The notes beneath the pieces are model-generated. The model saw only the letters and a list, made by a program, of their open reading frames with translations, was not told the origin of the DNA and did no database searches. A DNA stretch of 64,000 nt from Alkaliflexus imshenetskii DSM 15055 (GTDB lineage Bacteria > Bacteroidota > Bacteroidia > Bacteroidales > Marinilabiliaceae): the NCBI RefSeq assembly GCF_000517065.1, contig NZ_KI912105.1, positions 2,552,820 through 2,616,819 of the forward strand. The letters are read 5' to 3'. A program made the translations under genes and the position numbers. This document shows positions 9,238 through 17,204 of this stretch, one piece after another (position 1 is the first letter of the stretch; the number at the start of each line of letters is the position of its first letter).

Positions 9238-9675
9238 TCAGATGAGACGGTTCAACACCGCATCTCCATCAATTATTTTTTTTGCAAGGGTGTTTATTGT
9301 AGTTTTTGTGGCGAGATCCTGATATTGGTTTCTTATAATAGCGTACTGGTTGTGTATTGGGCATGGATTTTCATCAGAGCATTTGCTCAGGCCTATGCCA
9401 CAACGTGTAAAAAGTTTATAGCCCTCAATGGCATTGATGATTTCAATTAATGGCAGTGGTTTGCTTTGTGGGTCGAAGAAGAAGCCTCCACCGCGACCTC
9501 TTACTGACATGAGCAGTTTTTGGCGTACTAGTGTTTGTAAAATTTTGGCTGTAAACTGTTCGGGTGCTTCAATTTCCCGGGCAATTTCGCGATAACCGGG
9601 ACGCAGTCCGTCCCGGTTTTTTACAGCGATGTAAACGAGTGATCGGATGGCATATTCAGAGGCCTTAGATAGCAT
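9238..9675 (-). CDS. Rrf2 family regulator with three cysteines (NsrR/IscR-like)
   Basis: A 145-residue winged-helix regulator. The N-terminal HTH begins MLSKASEYAIRSL, typical of Rrf2 proteins, with the wing RGRGGGFFF. The C-terminal half holds three cysteines, C92, C99 and C105, spaced C-x6-C-x5-C, as in the [Fe-S]-binding members NsrR, IscR and RsrR. Such proteins sense NO or Fe-S status. It follows the RIC gene with 17 bp between them and should be expressed from the same promoter, so it probably controls its own operon and other nitrosative-stress genes (inference). Confidence 0.88.
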   Translation of the reverse strand: MLSKASEYAIRSLVYIAVKNRDGLRPGYREIAREIEAPEQFTAKILQTLVRQKLLMSVRGRGGGFFFDPQSKPLPLIEIINAIEGYKLFTRCGIGLSKCSDENPCPIHNQYAIIRNQYQDLATKTTINTLAKKIIDGDAVLNRLI

Positions 9676-9692
9676 ACTTATATTTTTGCCGA

Positions 9693-10418
9693 CTAATTTA
9701 CTACTTTTTTCTCCAATTCGAGGGCTTTTGGAAAAAGGATGTTGTTTTCCAGATGAATATGGCGGTGGAGGTCGGCTTCAAAGGCTTTTAATTTTTCCAG
9801 TCCTACACGGTATGTGTTACAACCATCGGCCGGAACGGTGTAATTGTTGGTGAGTTTTGCAATGTTGCGGAAACGCTCTCCTTCACCATCGTGTTCATCG
9901 TTCATGGTGTCGATAACATCCTCAATGCTTTTTGGCGCCAGTTTGGTTGTTTTTTTGTTTGTGCGTTCTGCCTCTTCAAGACGCTTTACATAAGGGAAGA
10001 GTATCTCCTCCTCATCTTTCAGGTGACTGGAGAGTGCTGCTACAGCCCCATTAAACAAGGTGTTAACTTCAACCAGTTCGGGGTGGTTTGCACCATGCAC
10101 TTCGGCCAGCTTTTCAAGATATTGTGGTATGGCTTGGATGTTCTCTCGCACAAATGTGTGATGCACTTCAATGATATGCTCTATCAAACTTGAAAGTGGC
10201 AACCGGTTTATCAGGTCAGATTCCGGATCTTTGCCCTGTACAGCTTTTTCGAGGTTTGCCAGTAATTGCGCCAACTCAACACCATATTTTGATGCAGCGT
10301 TTTCCAATGTAATGTTTCCTCCGCAGCAGAAATCAACCCCAAACTGGCTAAAAATGTCCGCTGTTTTGTAGTTCTGTGCTACCAATGCACCTACCGTTAT
10401 GTTTTTGTCGATTGCCAT
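9693..10418 (-). CDS. ric: Iron-sulfur cluster repair di-iron protein (RIC/YtfE/ScdA)
   Basis: A 241-residue cytoplasmic protein. The N-terminal DUF542 domain has the adjacent cysteines C31-C32 in the conserved DFCCGG context. The C-terminal hemerythrin-like domain has the expected His/Glu pattern (IIEVHHTF, HLKDEEEILFP, NDEHDGEGERF, HRHIHLENNILFP), which binds a di-iron centre. RIC proteins repair Fe-S clusters damaged by nitric oxide or oxidants. The next gene is an NsrR-like regulator, which fits NO-responsive control. A full promoter lies upstream at 10459-10490. The family is normally about 220-245 residues, so this copy is complete. Confidence 0.94.
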   Translation of the reverse strand: MAIDKNITVGALVAQNYKTADIFSQFGVDFCCGGNITLENAASKYGVELAQLLANLEKAVQGKDPESDLINRLPLSSLIEHIIEVHHTFVRENIQAIPQYLEKLAEVHGANHPELVEVNTLFNGAVAALSSHLKDEEEILFPYVKRLEEAERTNKKTTKLAPKSIEDVIDTMNDEHDGEGERFRNIAKLTNNYTVPADGCNTYRVGLEKLKAFEADLHRHIHLENNILFPKALELEKKVVN

Positions 10419-10720
10419 AATAACTTGTTTAAAGTGGATAAAAATATCTTTAATAGTGCAAATATATCGGTCGGGGTGGTTATATGCAAATAATAAAAGA
10501 CAAAAACATCTTTAATTAAGTTTTTTTACTTTTTAAAGGCCTAACACCATTTGGTTGAGTGTTTTCCTGATGCTATATTTTCTATAGGTTTGAACCGTTC
10601 GTCAGTTTACTTTTTGCTTTTGCCCATTAGTGGTTAGATTAGGATTTAATAACATTACTTATACTTAGATGGAGTTTGTAGTTCTAAATGTATTAACTGA
10701 TTTTTATAATTTTGTACCGT
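10419..10720. other. 302-bp divergent intergenic region
   Basis: It holds the leftward ric promoter (10459-10490) and a rightward -7 box TAATTTTG at 10707-10714, which stands only 6 bases before the ATG of the HD gene. The middle (about 10500-10660) is AT-rich; I see no gene, terminator or RNA structure there. Confidence 0.4.
10459..10490 (-). promoter_or_regulatory. Promoter of the ric-Rrf2 operon
   Basis: Read on the minus strand: -33 TTTG at 10487-10490, a 20-bp spacer, and -7 TATATTTG at 10459-10466. Both boxes match the Bacteroidota consensus exactly. The predicted transcript start is near 10453, about 35 bases before the ric ATG. Confidence 0.7.
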
Positions 10721-11257
10721 ATGATTGAGATACTTATCGATAAATATTACCCGAAGCATCGTAAGGTTCGTTCCATTTTGCTTTGCCATAGCAACTTGGT
10801 GAGGGATAAATCGTTGCTTATTCCGCAAAACCATCCGGAACTTAGCGCGAACGTTCATTTGCTTAATGATGGGGCAATGGTGCATGATATAGGAATTGTT
10901 TTTACAAACGCTCCAGGGATTGATTGCTTTGGGGATGCGCCATATATTTGTCATGGAATTCTTGGAAGAAAAGTTCTTGAAGAGAATGGTTTGGAACATT
11001 TGTCGTTGTTTGCCGAGCGACATACAGGTGCGGGTTTGTCTCTGCATGAGATAAAGCAACAGGAGTTGCCTTTACCTGCCAGAGATATGGTGCCTGTTTC
11101 TATCGAAGAACAAATTGTATGTTTTGCAGATAAGTTTTTTTCGAAAGGTGCAGATATGGAGCGTGAGAAATCTCTGTCACAGGTGCGAAGGGAATTGGCT
11201 CGCCATGGCATCGAACAGGTTAAGCGTTTTGACAGATGGTGTGAAATATTTTTATAA
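10721..11257 (+). CDS. HD (HDIG) domain phosphohydrolase
   Basis: A 178-residue cytoplasmic protein of the HD superfamily. Metal-binding elements are visible: the first His in LLCHSNLV, the HD pair in MVHDIGIVF, then CHGILGR and ERHTGAG, which follow the usual H-HD-H-H-D order. Such proteins hydrolyse phosphomonoesters or nucleotides; the substrate is unknown. I chose ATG 10721, not the TTG three codons earlier, because that region is the -7 box TAATTTTG (10707-10714). The stop is 2 bp before the next gene, so the two are co-transcribed. Confidence 0.85.
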   Translation: MIEILIDKYYPKHRKVRSILLCHSNLVRDKSLLIPQNHPELSANVHLLNDGAMVHDIGIVFTNAPGIDCFGDAPYICHGILGRKVLEENGLEHLSLFAERHTGAGLSLHEIKQQELPLPARDMVPVSIEEQIVCFADKFFSKGADMEREKSLSQVRRELARHGIEQVKRFDRWCEIFL

Positions 11258-11259
11258 AA

Positions 11260-11631
11260 ATGATGCAAGAGGAGAAAAATGAGGATAGGGGGGCAGCATA
11301 TTTCTATCATCACCCGGATTTTAAGTTCAATTGTGCTCAGGCAATAGTACACTATTTTGGTGGCGATGCGGATGCCGTGGAGCGTATGCGCAAATGTGGA
11401 GGTGGAAGAGCCAATCTTGGCAATTGTGGCGCATTACACGGTGCTCTGGAGATTTTGAAGGATTCTTCCTGGCATCGTGAATTGGTATACAAAAAATTTG
11501 TTGAAAGGGCAGGTTCTCCATTATGCCACGAGATTCGTAAAGGTAAAGGTGTGTCGTGCAAAAATTGTGTGGAAATTGCAGAAGCGATTCTGGTTGAGAT
11601 GGATGTAAAACCCAAACACATCTCAGAATAG
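11260..11631 (+). CDS. C_GCAxxG_C_C family redox-type protein
   Basis: A 123-residue small protein with the spaced cysteines of the C_GCAxxG_C_C family: one in FNCAQA, one in RKCGGGRA, one in NLGNCGALHGA (in place of GCAxxG), and a C-terminal trio in SPLCHEI, VSCKNC. The family is thought to be redox-active or metal-binding, but no reaction is established. The gene starts 2 bp after the HD phosphohydrolase and must be translated from the same message. ATG 11260 is followed by a second ATG at 11263 and either could serve. No membrane or export signals. Confidence 0.82.
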   Translation: MMQEEKNEDRGAAYFYHHPDFKFNCAQAIVHYFGGDADAVERMRKCGGGRANLGNCGALHGALEILKDSSWHRELVYKKFVERAGSPLCHEIRKGKGVSCKNCVEIAEAILVEMDVKPKHISE

Positions 11632-11961
11632 GTTTAGTCGTTCTATTGCGAGCCAGATGTTAATACCATCAGATATATGACGCAAAAATGAGGTGGAGTG
11701 ATTCGCAGGAAAACAGCTTCTTAGCTATTTGAATCATTAACCTCTGGGTCGATGAATGCAAATGTATGGTTTTGTGCGGAGGTTTTTGTCATTTTGGTAA
11801 TTCAACAAAAAATCCGTTGTCATTTTATTCTGCTGTTACCATTACTTCGTTCAAAATTAGCTTGAAGTTTATTAATAGTAGTTTTCATACGATATTTATC
11901 GCTATCGTTACAAATACTGATACGTGTCAAATGTTTTGATTAACAATGAACTGTCAGTGTT
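11632..11961. other. 330-bp intergenic region with no visible feature
   Basis: This lies between convergent genes. I looked for terminators, small ORFs and RNA genes on both strands and saw no strong hairpin with a T-run. Sequence is AT-rich. Confidence 0.3.
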
Positions 11962-12486
11962 TTATGTATGACATTCATTACTGTCGTTTTTTATTTTTAC
12001 TCCTAAATCTTCTAAAATTCGCATTGATATATGAACAAGTTGTTTATGATTCCATAGGTAGCTTAGGTATATAAATCCAAATAAAACAGACCAACACACT
12101 ATCCACAAAATTCCAATCTTTAAAATTCCATTATATGAATTGAAGTATTCAACTATTAATAAAGGTAACGTTAGAAAAAGGAAAATAGAAAAAATGAATA
12201 CTAACCCGTATTTAATGTAAGTTTCGATGTCTATTATAATTTTTGAATTACTTTCAGATGCTTTAAATTCAAATGTTATAGTCCCTATTCCACGAAAAGG
12301 ATTAATTAATGAGGGAAATTGGTCAAGACTAAATTTATCTATTGAAGTTTTTATTTTTCTATAATCAACAGCATCTGATGCACCCAAAAAGCCTTTTTCT
12401 TTTTGTTGAGTTTTAAGTAATTCTAGTTTTGAAAATACTTCGCTTGTACTCGTACCTATTTGGTGTTCATATTTCATTCTAGGCAA
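11962..12486 (-). CDS. Hypothetical membrane protein, AT-rich orphan
   Basis: A 174-residue protein that I do not recognise. The first 90 residues are soluble; two hydrophobic helices follow at about 92-112 and 121-145 (FIFSIFLFLTL and ILWIVCWSVLFGFIYL), then a C-terminal soluble tail. Codon use is distinctly AT-rich compared with the neighbours on both sides. A second ATG four codons in (MKYEHQIG) is an equally good start. The layout, a soluble N-terminal domain with a two-helix anchor, gives no function. It may be an acquired or fast-evolving gene. Confidence 0.65.
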   Translation of the reverse strand: MPRMKYEHQIGTSTSEVFSKLELLKTQQKEKGFLGASDAVDYRKIKTSIDKFSLDQFPSLINPFRGIGTITFEFKASESNSKIIIDIETYIKYGLVFIFSIFLFLTLPLLIVEYFNSYNGILKIGILWIVCWSVLFGFIYLSYLWNHKQLVHISMRILEDLGVKIKNDSNECHT

Positions 12487-12565
12487 GTTTGTTAATCAAG
12501 GTTTTTTATTGATGCGCCCAACTTTTCGATGAAAATAATATTAGCAAATTATTAGCCAGCTCAAT

Positions 12566-14734
12566 TTATTTCCTCAACAATCTGGAAATGCTGTCTACCA
12601 AACTGTCGAAACGTTCAATGTTTTCGCTTAAAAAATCCAGGTGAGACGGGTTGCCAAAATCATTTAGTACTGCCTCTTTGAATCCATACTGACGCGGATA
12701 AATGATAATGAAGTTATTCTTCTTCACATACTTTTTGAGATATTTTGGTATGCGCGACATGGTGCTGTGATATGAGACGGCATTTTTACGACTCATAACC
12801 ACGATTAGTCCATCGTCGGGTCCAGTCTCCGAGAGCAGAATCAGAATATCTTCATAGTCGTCGAACCGCCTGAAGTCAACCGGTACGGGGTGCTTTTTGT
12901 GCAGTTTGTCAATCACTTTTAGGGTGTTCTCCGTGCCAAAAAACACCAATTTTACACCCGTATTTTCAGCCAGTTTCCATATTCTGGTGAGCCAAAACGC
13001 AAATCCGGGCTCTTTTTCGCCGTCGGGTGGCACAATAATTAAGAAGCGTTTATTGGTAGCCAATGGTTGAAAAACGCGGTAGATGTATATTGTAGCGTGA
13101 CATTTTGAAAGCAGACCTTCGGCAATGCTGCCTAAAAGTGAGCCGGCCAATTTACTTTTATGGTGCAGCCCCATAAAAATGTCTGTAATTTTCTGCTCTC
13201 TCACCACATTGGTAATTCCATTTACCACGTTTAAATCGTAACGGAGCAGCTCATTCAGATGGGTATCTGTTGCGGCAGCCACCGTGGCTGCTCTTTGCAG
13301 TGCTTTTTTTGCGTTGCGTTCCTCGGCGGGGTCAAAACCTTCTTGTGCAATCACATTTAACCCGTAAAAGGCCGCGTTACTTTTTGCTTTGGAGGTGATG
13401 GCAAGGTTTACCAGCTCTTCGATGGTGTCGGGGTGACTGATGGTGATCAGAATACGCTCCTGATTTAAACCTTTATTTTTTTCTGAATCACTGCTGGAGG
13501 CGGTTCCTCTTGCAATGTTTTGTGCGCCTTTTTGTGCTACAAACGAGGCGATGGTGCAGGTTATCAGAATCATGAGGATGGTGCCATTCAGGATGTTCTC
13601 GTTCAAGAGTCGGATTGGCGCTCCAGTCTCTGTCTCCCCAATAATCACGTTGTAGCCAACCAATACCGCGGCCAAAGTGGCTGCAGCCTGAGCATTGCTC
13701 AATCCGAATATGATGCGGCGTTCGTCGGTTGTAAAACGGAAGGTTTTTTGCGTGAGCCAGGCGGCTGCAAACTTTGAAAATGTAGCTGTTACAGTCATAA
13801 CAATAGCTACCAATATGGCTTCCAGATTTGTGAAGAGTATCTGAAAATCGATGAGCATGCCTACGCCTATCAGGAAGAATGGAATAAAGAGTGCATTGCC
13901 AACAAACTCTACACGGTTCATCAATGGCGACGTGTTGGGTACGAGTCTGTTCAGCGCCAGACCTGCCATAAATGCACCTATAATGGCTTCAACACCTGCT
14001 ACTTCGGCTAAAAATGCTGAGATAAATACTATGGCAAGTACAAAAATGTACTGCGAAACCTTATCATTTATGCGCTTAAAAAACCATCGTCCGAGGAGTG
14101 GTACCAGAAAGGCTACTGCCGCAATAAATAGCGACAGTGAGATACTTAGTTTTATCCAAAAGCCAGGCCCTATTTCGCCTCTGGTCATCCCTACCACTAC
14201 CGCCAGCACTATCAACGCCAGTGTATCGGTAATCATGGTGCCGCCCAGGGTGATGCCTACCGCTCTATTTCTGCTTATGCCGTATTGGCTGATGACCGGA
14301 TAGGCTACCAGGGTGTGTGATGCAAACATACTTGCTAAAAGCACCGAGGTGAGAAGAGAAAAGCCCATGACGTAAAGGCCTGCCAATATACCTAGTCCCA
14401 TGGGAATGAGAAAGGTGTACATGCCGAAAATGATGCTTTTTTTGCTGTTCTTTTTAAAGTCGGCCATGTCTATCTCTAAGCCGGCAAGAAACATAATGTA
14501 TAACAATCCTACCGTGCCAAACAGCTCTACGCTGCTGTCGCGCATGAGTAAATTCAGTCCGTTGGGGCCAAGTAATGCACCGGCTATAATGAGGCCTATC
14601 AGATGCGGTACTTTGAAGATGTTGAGAATGATAGGTGCAAACAGAATAATGAACAGGATAACTGAAAATATTAGAACTGGGTTTTCCAGAGGAAATGTCA
14701 GTCCATTGATTCCATGTACATTTAAAAACACCAT
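12566..14734 (-). CDS. CPA2 cation:proton antiporter with tandem USP-like tail
   Basis: A 722-residue inner-membrane protein. The first 400 or so residues form about 12-13 helices of the monovalent cation:proton antiporter-2 (KefB/NapA) type, with the family stretches IGLIIAGALLGPNGL and IIGAFMAGLALN. After the membrane part come two universal-stress-protein-like domains, one starting at RILITISHP (about 425) and one at KRFLIIVPPDG (about 575), which usually bind nucleotide and regulate transport. Na+/H+ or K+/H+ exchange for pH or salt homeostasis is likely. A possible -7 box (TATTTTTG, minus strand 14874-14881) lies upstream without a clear -33 box. Confidence 0.9.
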   Translation of the reverse strand: MVFLNVHGINGLTFPLENPVLIFSVILFIILFAPIILNIFKVPHLIGLIIAGALLGPNGLNLLMRDSSVELFGTVGLLYIMFLAGLEIDMADFKKNSKKSIIFGMYTFLIPMGLGILAGLYVMGFSLLTSVLLASMFASHTLVAYPVISQYGISRNRAVGITLGGTMITDTLALIVLAVVVGMTRGEIGPGFWIKLSISLSLFIAAVAFLVPLLGRWFFKRINDKVSQYIFVLAIVFISAFLAEVAGVEAIIGAFMAGLALNRLVPNTSPLMNRVEFVGNALFIPFFLIGVGMLIDFQILFTNLEAILVAIVMTVTATFSKFAAAWLTQKTFRFTTDERRIIFGLSNAQAAATLAAVLVGYNVIIGETETGAPIRLLNENILNGTILMILITCTIASFVAQKGAQNIARGTASSSDSEKNKGLNQERILITISHPDTIEELVNLAITSKAKSNAAFYGLNVIAQEGFDPAEERNAKKALQRAATVAAATDTHLNELLRYDLNVVNGITNVVREQKITDIFMGLHHKSKLAGSLLGSIAEGLLSKCHATIYIYRVFQPLATNKRFLIIVPPDGEKEPGFAFWLTRIWKLAENTGVKLVFFGTENTLKVIDKLHKKHPVPVDFRRFDDYEDILILLSETGPDDGLIVVMSRKNAVSYHSTMSRIPKYLKKYVKKNNFIIIYPRQYGFKEAVLNDFGNPSHLDFLSENIERFDSLVDSISRLLRK

Positions 14735-15006
14735 ACGCGAATCCTGTTGATTTTGGTTTACTGCCTCAGCGAAGAAAGCCAGGCTTCCTTTTTCATTTAT
14801 GCCTGAGTGTTATTTTTTGATGCCTCTGGTTATTCTAACGATAATAAACACCTTAAGAACATTGGCATTTATCCAAAAATAAGAAAAAAGAGTAGAATGC
14901 GCATGATTAGGTTGTTAATTGTGCAGGAGAGGAGTGAAGGTAAATTATCAGTTGGATAATAAACATCTGTGAGTCAAAGGCTCAGATATGATTCAATTGG
15001 GCATAA

Positions 15007-15040
15007 AAAAAGGTTGATCTCAAACGAGATCAACCTTTTT
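15007..15040. terminator. Terminator overlapping the 3' end of rng
   Basis: A perfect 15-bp stem (15007-15021 and 15026-15040) with loop AAAC, flanked by A-runs and T-runs, so it could stop transcription in both directions. The last rng codons and its stop (15020-15022 on the plus strand) lie inside the hairpin. Confidence 0.85.
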
Positions 15041-16570
15041 GTTTTTATGGTCAATGATCTTGAACTCCAAAAATGCGAGAGAGTCGGAGGGTACAACTCT
15101 GATTCCAAAGCCATATTTCCATCTCCATTTAAGTATGGTTGAGGGAAATCCCTTTTTGAGGTAAGCATAAAGGAATGGATGTACCCACAGGGTCAATTTC
15201 TTTAACTTGAGCTGTTGCACAGCTAACCGGATGTTGTGTTCTATTTTATCATTAAACAGAATAGAGGGACCAATAACGCCTGTGCCGAGACACGAGGGAC
15301 ATTTTTCAGCTGTTTCGATATGCATTTCGGGGCGTACCCGTTGACGCGTAATTTGCATCAATCCGAACTTGCTAAGCGGCAATATGTTGTGTTTGGTTCG
15401 GTCGGTAGCCATGGCTTCCTTCATTTTCTCAAACACTTTTTGCCTGTGATCCGGATCTTGCATGTCGATGAAGTCCACCACAATGATGCCACCCATATCG
15501 CGCATACGAAGCTGACGGGCTATTTCATCTGCTGCGGCAATGTTTACCTCTAGTGCGTTACTTTCCTGGTTGGCAGCTGATTTGGAGCGGTTTCCGCTAT
15601 TCACGTCAATCACGTGAAGTGCTTCGGTGTGCTCAATGATAAGGTAAGCACCACTTTTAAACGAAACCGTTTTGCCAAAAGAGGCCTTAATCTGTTTTTC
15701 AATTCCAAACTGGTCAAACAACGGGACGTTGCCACTGTGTAATTTTACAATTTTTTCGCGACCGGGGGCGATTAGTTCCACGTAATCCCTCATTTCCCGA
15801 TAGGCATCATCGTCATTGACATAGATGGCATGAAAGGTAGGGTTAAACAGGTCTCTAAGGAAAGCTGTTGTTCTGCCAATTTCACCAACAACGAGGCCCG
15901 GAGCCTTGGTGTCTTTAAGCTTGAGAGCAGATTCCTCCCAGCGTTTTACCAATGTGCGAAGTTCCTTATCGAGCTCTGCTACGCGTTTACCTTCTGCTAC
16001 GGTTCGTACAATTACGCCGTAGTTTTTGGGTTTAATACTTAGCAGTAGTCGTTTTAATCGGCTTCTTTCTTCTGGTTTTTCAATTTTTTGGCTCACAGAA
16101 ACCCTGTCGGAGAAAGGAATCAGGATGAGGTTTCTGCCGGCAATGGAGATTTCGGAAGTAAGCCGTGGCCCTTTTGTAGAAATGGGCTCTTTTGCAACCT
16201 GAACCAAAACTTCCTGACCAGAGGAAAGCACTTCGGAGATTGTCCCGTTTTTGTTAATGTCGTTTTCCGGTTTCAACTTGTGCAAAGCAATTACTCCTTT
16301 TTTTGCAGATGCTGTGTTGACATATTTCTGTAGGCTGCGAAACTGGGGTCCAAGATCGAGATAATGCAAAAATGCGTCTTTTTCGTATCCTACGTCAACA
16401 AATGCGGCGTTCAGACCGGGCATGATTTTCTTAACCTTTCCCAGATAGATGTCGCCAACTGCAAACTGAACGTTACTTTGCTCTTTTCTTAGCTCTACCA
16501 ACCTGCGGTTTTCGAGCAATGCAATGGTAAGTTCTTTGGGAGTAACATCAATAAATAATTCTGCACTCAC
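15020..16570 (-). CDS. rng: Ribonuclease G (Rne/Rng family)
   Basis: A 516-residue endoribonuclease that trims rRNA and turns over mRNA. An S1-type RNA-binding domain (about 37-130, VGDIYLGKVKKIMPGLNAAFVDVG) precedes the RNase E/G catalytic core with DVNSGN and the metal-binding VVDFIDM segment. The zinc-link CPSC follows in CPSCLGTG. The length matches RNase G of Bacteroidota, without the long RNase E scaffold tail. The gene follows the small ribosomal protein gene but is separated from it by a terminator at 16625-16659. The 3' end is built into a strong terminator hairpin. Confidence 0.94.
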   Translation of the reverse strand: MSAELFIDVTPKELTIALLENRRLVELRKEQSNVQFAVGDIYLGKVKKIMPGLNAAFVDVGYEKDAFLHYLDLGPQFRSLQKYVNTASAKKGVIALHKLKPENDINKNGTISEVLSSGQEVLVQVAKEPISTKGPRLTSEISIAGRNLILIPFSDRVSVSQKIEKPEERSRLKRLLLSIKPKNYGVIVRTVAEGKRVAELDKELRTLVKRWEESALKLKDTKAPGLVVGEIGRTTAFLRDLFNPTFHAIYVNDDDAYREMRDYVELIAPGREKIVKLHSGNVPLFDQFGIEKQIKASFGKTVSFKSGAYLIIEHTEALHVIDVNSGNRSKSAANQESNALEVNIAAADEIARQLRMRDMGGIIVVDFIDMQDPDHRQKVFEKMKEAMATDRTKHNILPLSKFGLMQITRQRVRPEMHIETAEKCPSCLGTGVIGPSILFNDKIEHNIRLAVQQLKLKKLTLWVHPFLYAYLKKGFPSTILKWRWKYGFGIRVVPSDSLAFLEFKIIDHKNKKVDLV

Positions 16571-16624
16571 TTATAGTAAATATTGATTGTTATCAAATTT
16601 CAAAGAACGTTTAATGTCAAAACA

Positions 16625-16659
16625 AAAGAACAAACAGACACTATTTCTGTTTGTTCTTT
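16625..16659 (-). terminator. Terminator after the HU / mS38-like transcript
   Basis: A perfect 14-bp stem (16625-16638 and 16646-16659) with a 7-base loop, followed on the minus strand by a T-rich tail. It lies 18 bp after the small basic protein gene and before rng, so it should end the HU transcript. Confidence 0.8.
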
Positions 16660-16676
16660 GATTTCTTCAGAACAGA

Positions 16677-16769
16677 CTACTTCTTCTTCTTATGTCTGTT
16701 TTTTCTCAGTCTTTTTTTCCTCTTGTGAGTGGCCATCTTATGCCTTTTTCTTTTTTTACCACTTGGCAT
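16677..16769 (-). CDS. Small basic ribosomal protein, AURKAIP1/COX24 (mS38/bS22-like)
   Basis: A 30-codon gene with ATG at 16769 and TAG at 16677-16679. The product starts MPSGKKRKRHKMATHKRKK and continues as almost pure Lys/Arg/His. This matches the AURKAIP1/COX24 domain, which in mitochondria is the small-subunit protein mS38 and in some bacteria corresponds to bS22, sitting near the decoding centre of 16S rRNA. It lies 26 bp downstream of the HU gene on the same strand and is followed by a strong terminator. The gene is short enough to be missed by most gene callers. Role in this species is inferred from the family. Confidence 0.85.
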   Translation of the reverse strand: MPSGKKRKRHKMATHKRKKRLRKNRHKKKK

Positions 16770-16795
16770 AGTGCTTGATTTTAAAAGTTAAACTA

Positions 16796-17080
16796 TTACT
16801 TCACGTTGTTCTTCACTTTGGTCACGAAGCTCTTAGAGGGCTTGAAGGAAGGAATGAAGTGTTCAGGAATGATAATGGTTGTGTTTTTAGAGATGTTGCG
16901 TGCGGTCTTCTCAGCTCTTTTCTTGGTTACGAAGCTACCGAATCCTCTCAGGTAAACGTTCTTACCTCTTACCAGGTTACCTTTGATGGTTTCCATGAAG
17001 GCTTCAACAGTCTTCTGTACTGTAACCTTCTCAATTCCTGTATTTTTCGAAATTTCGTTTACAATATCAGCCTTTGTCAT
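16796..17080 (-). CDS. HU family DNA-binding protein
   Basis: A 94-residue histone-like protein that binds and bends DNA as a dimer. It begins MTKADIVNEIS, has the dimer helices with VTVQKTVEAFM, the beta-arm start GFGSFVTKKRAEKTARN, and ends in the basic VTKVKNN. Length and pattern are complete. An upstream -7 box TATATTTG on the minus strand (17140-17147) fits; its -33 partner is not clear, since the TTTG-like match is only 14 bp away. The gene is divergent from mutY and precedes the small mS38-like gene. Confidence 0.93.
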   Translation of the reverse strand: MTKADIVNEISKNTGIEKVTVQKTVEAFMETIKGNLVRGKNVYLRGFGSFVTKKRAEKTARNISKNTTIIIPEHFIPSFKPSKSFVTKVKNNVK

Positions 17081-17139
17081 TGCTTGTAAAATTATTTAAT
17101 TATCAGTTAATTAGAGACTCGTTTTCAAAAATCAGATTG

Positions 17140-17189
17140 CAAATATAAACCCTTTTGCATTCAAAAAAAAACTAAAAGAACTATTTTTG
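17140..17189. promoter_or_regulatory. Divergent -7 boxes for HU and mutY
   Basis: Minus strand: TATATTTG at 17140-17147, for HU. Plus strand: TATTTTTG at 17182-17189, for mutY, with a TTTG at 17154-17157 (24-bp spacer, longer than usual). Both -7 boxes match the consensus fully. Confidence 0.5.
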
Positions 17190-17204
17190 GATAAATTTTT
17201 AAAA

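Noticed and set aside
9681-9688. Plus-strand TATTTTTG between the Rrf2 and RIC genes
   Set aside because: No rightward gene follows it; both neighbours are on the minus strand. A chance match in an AT-rich gap.
11260-11631. Selenoprotein reading of the C_GCAxxG_C_C gene
   Set aside because: All candidate positions are encoded as Cys; the frame contains no in-frame TGA and no SECIS-like hairpin was seen.
11640-11661. Similar 21-22 base stretches after two stop codons, here and at about 48245-48267 (TTCTATTG ... CCAGATGTT)
   Set aside because: Only the two halves match and the middle differs; such a partial match is expected about once by chance in a window this size.
17187-17204. TTG start for mutY giving six extra residues
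   Set aside because: The TTG overlaps the -7 box TATTTTTG, so it would lie upstream of the transcript start.
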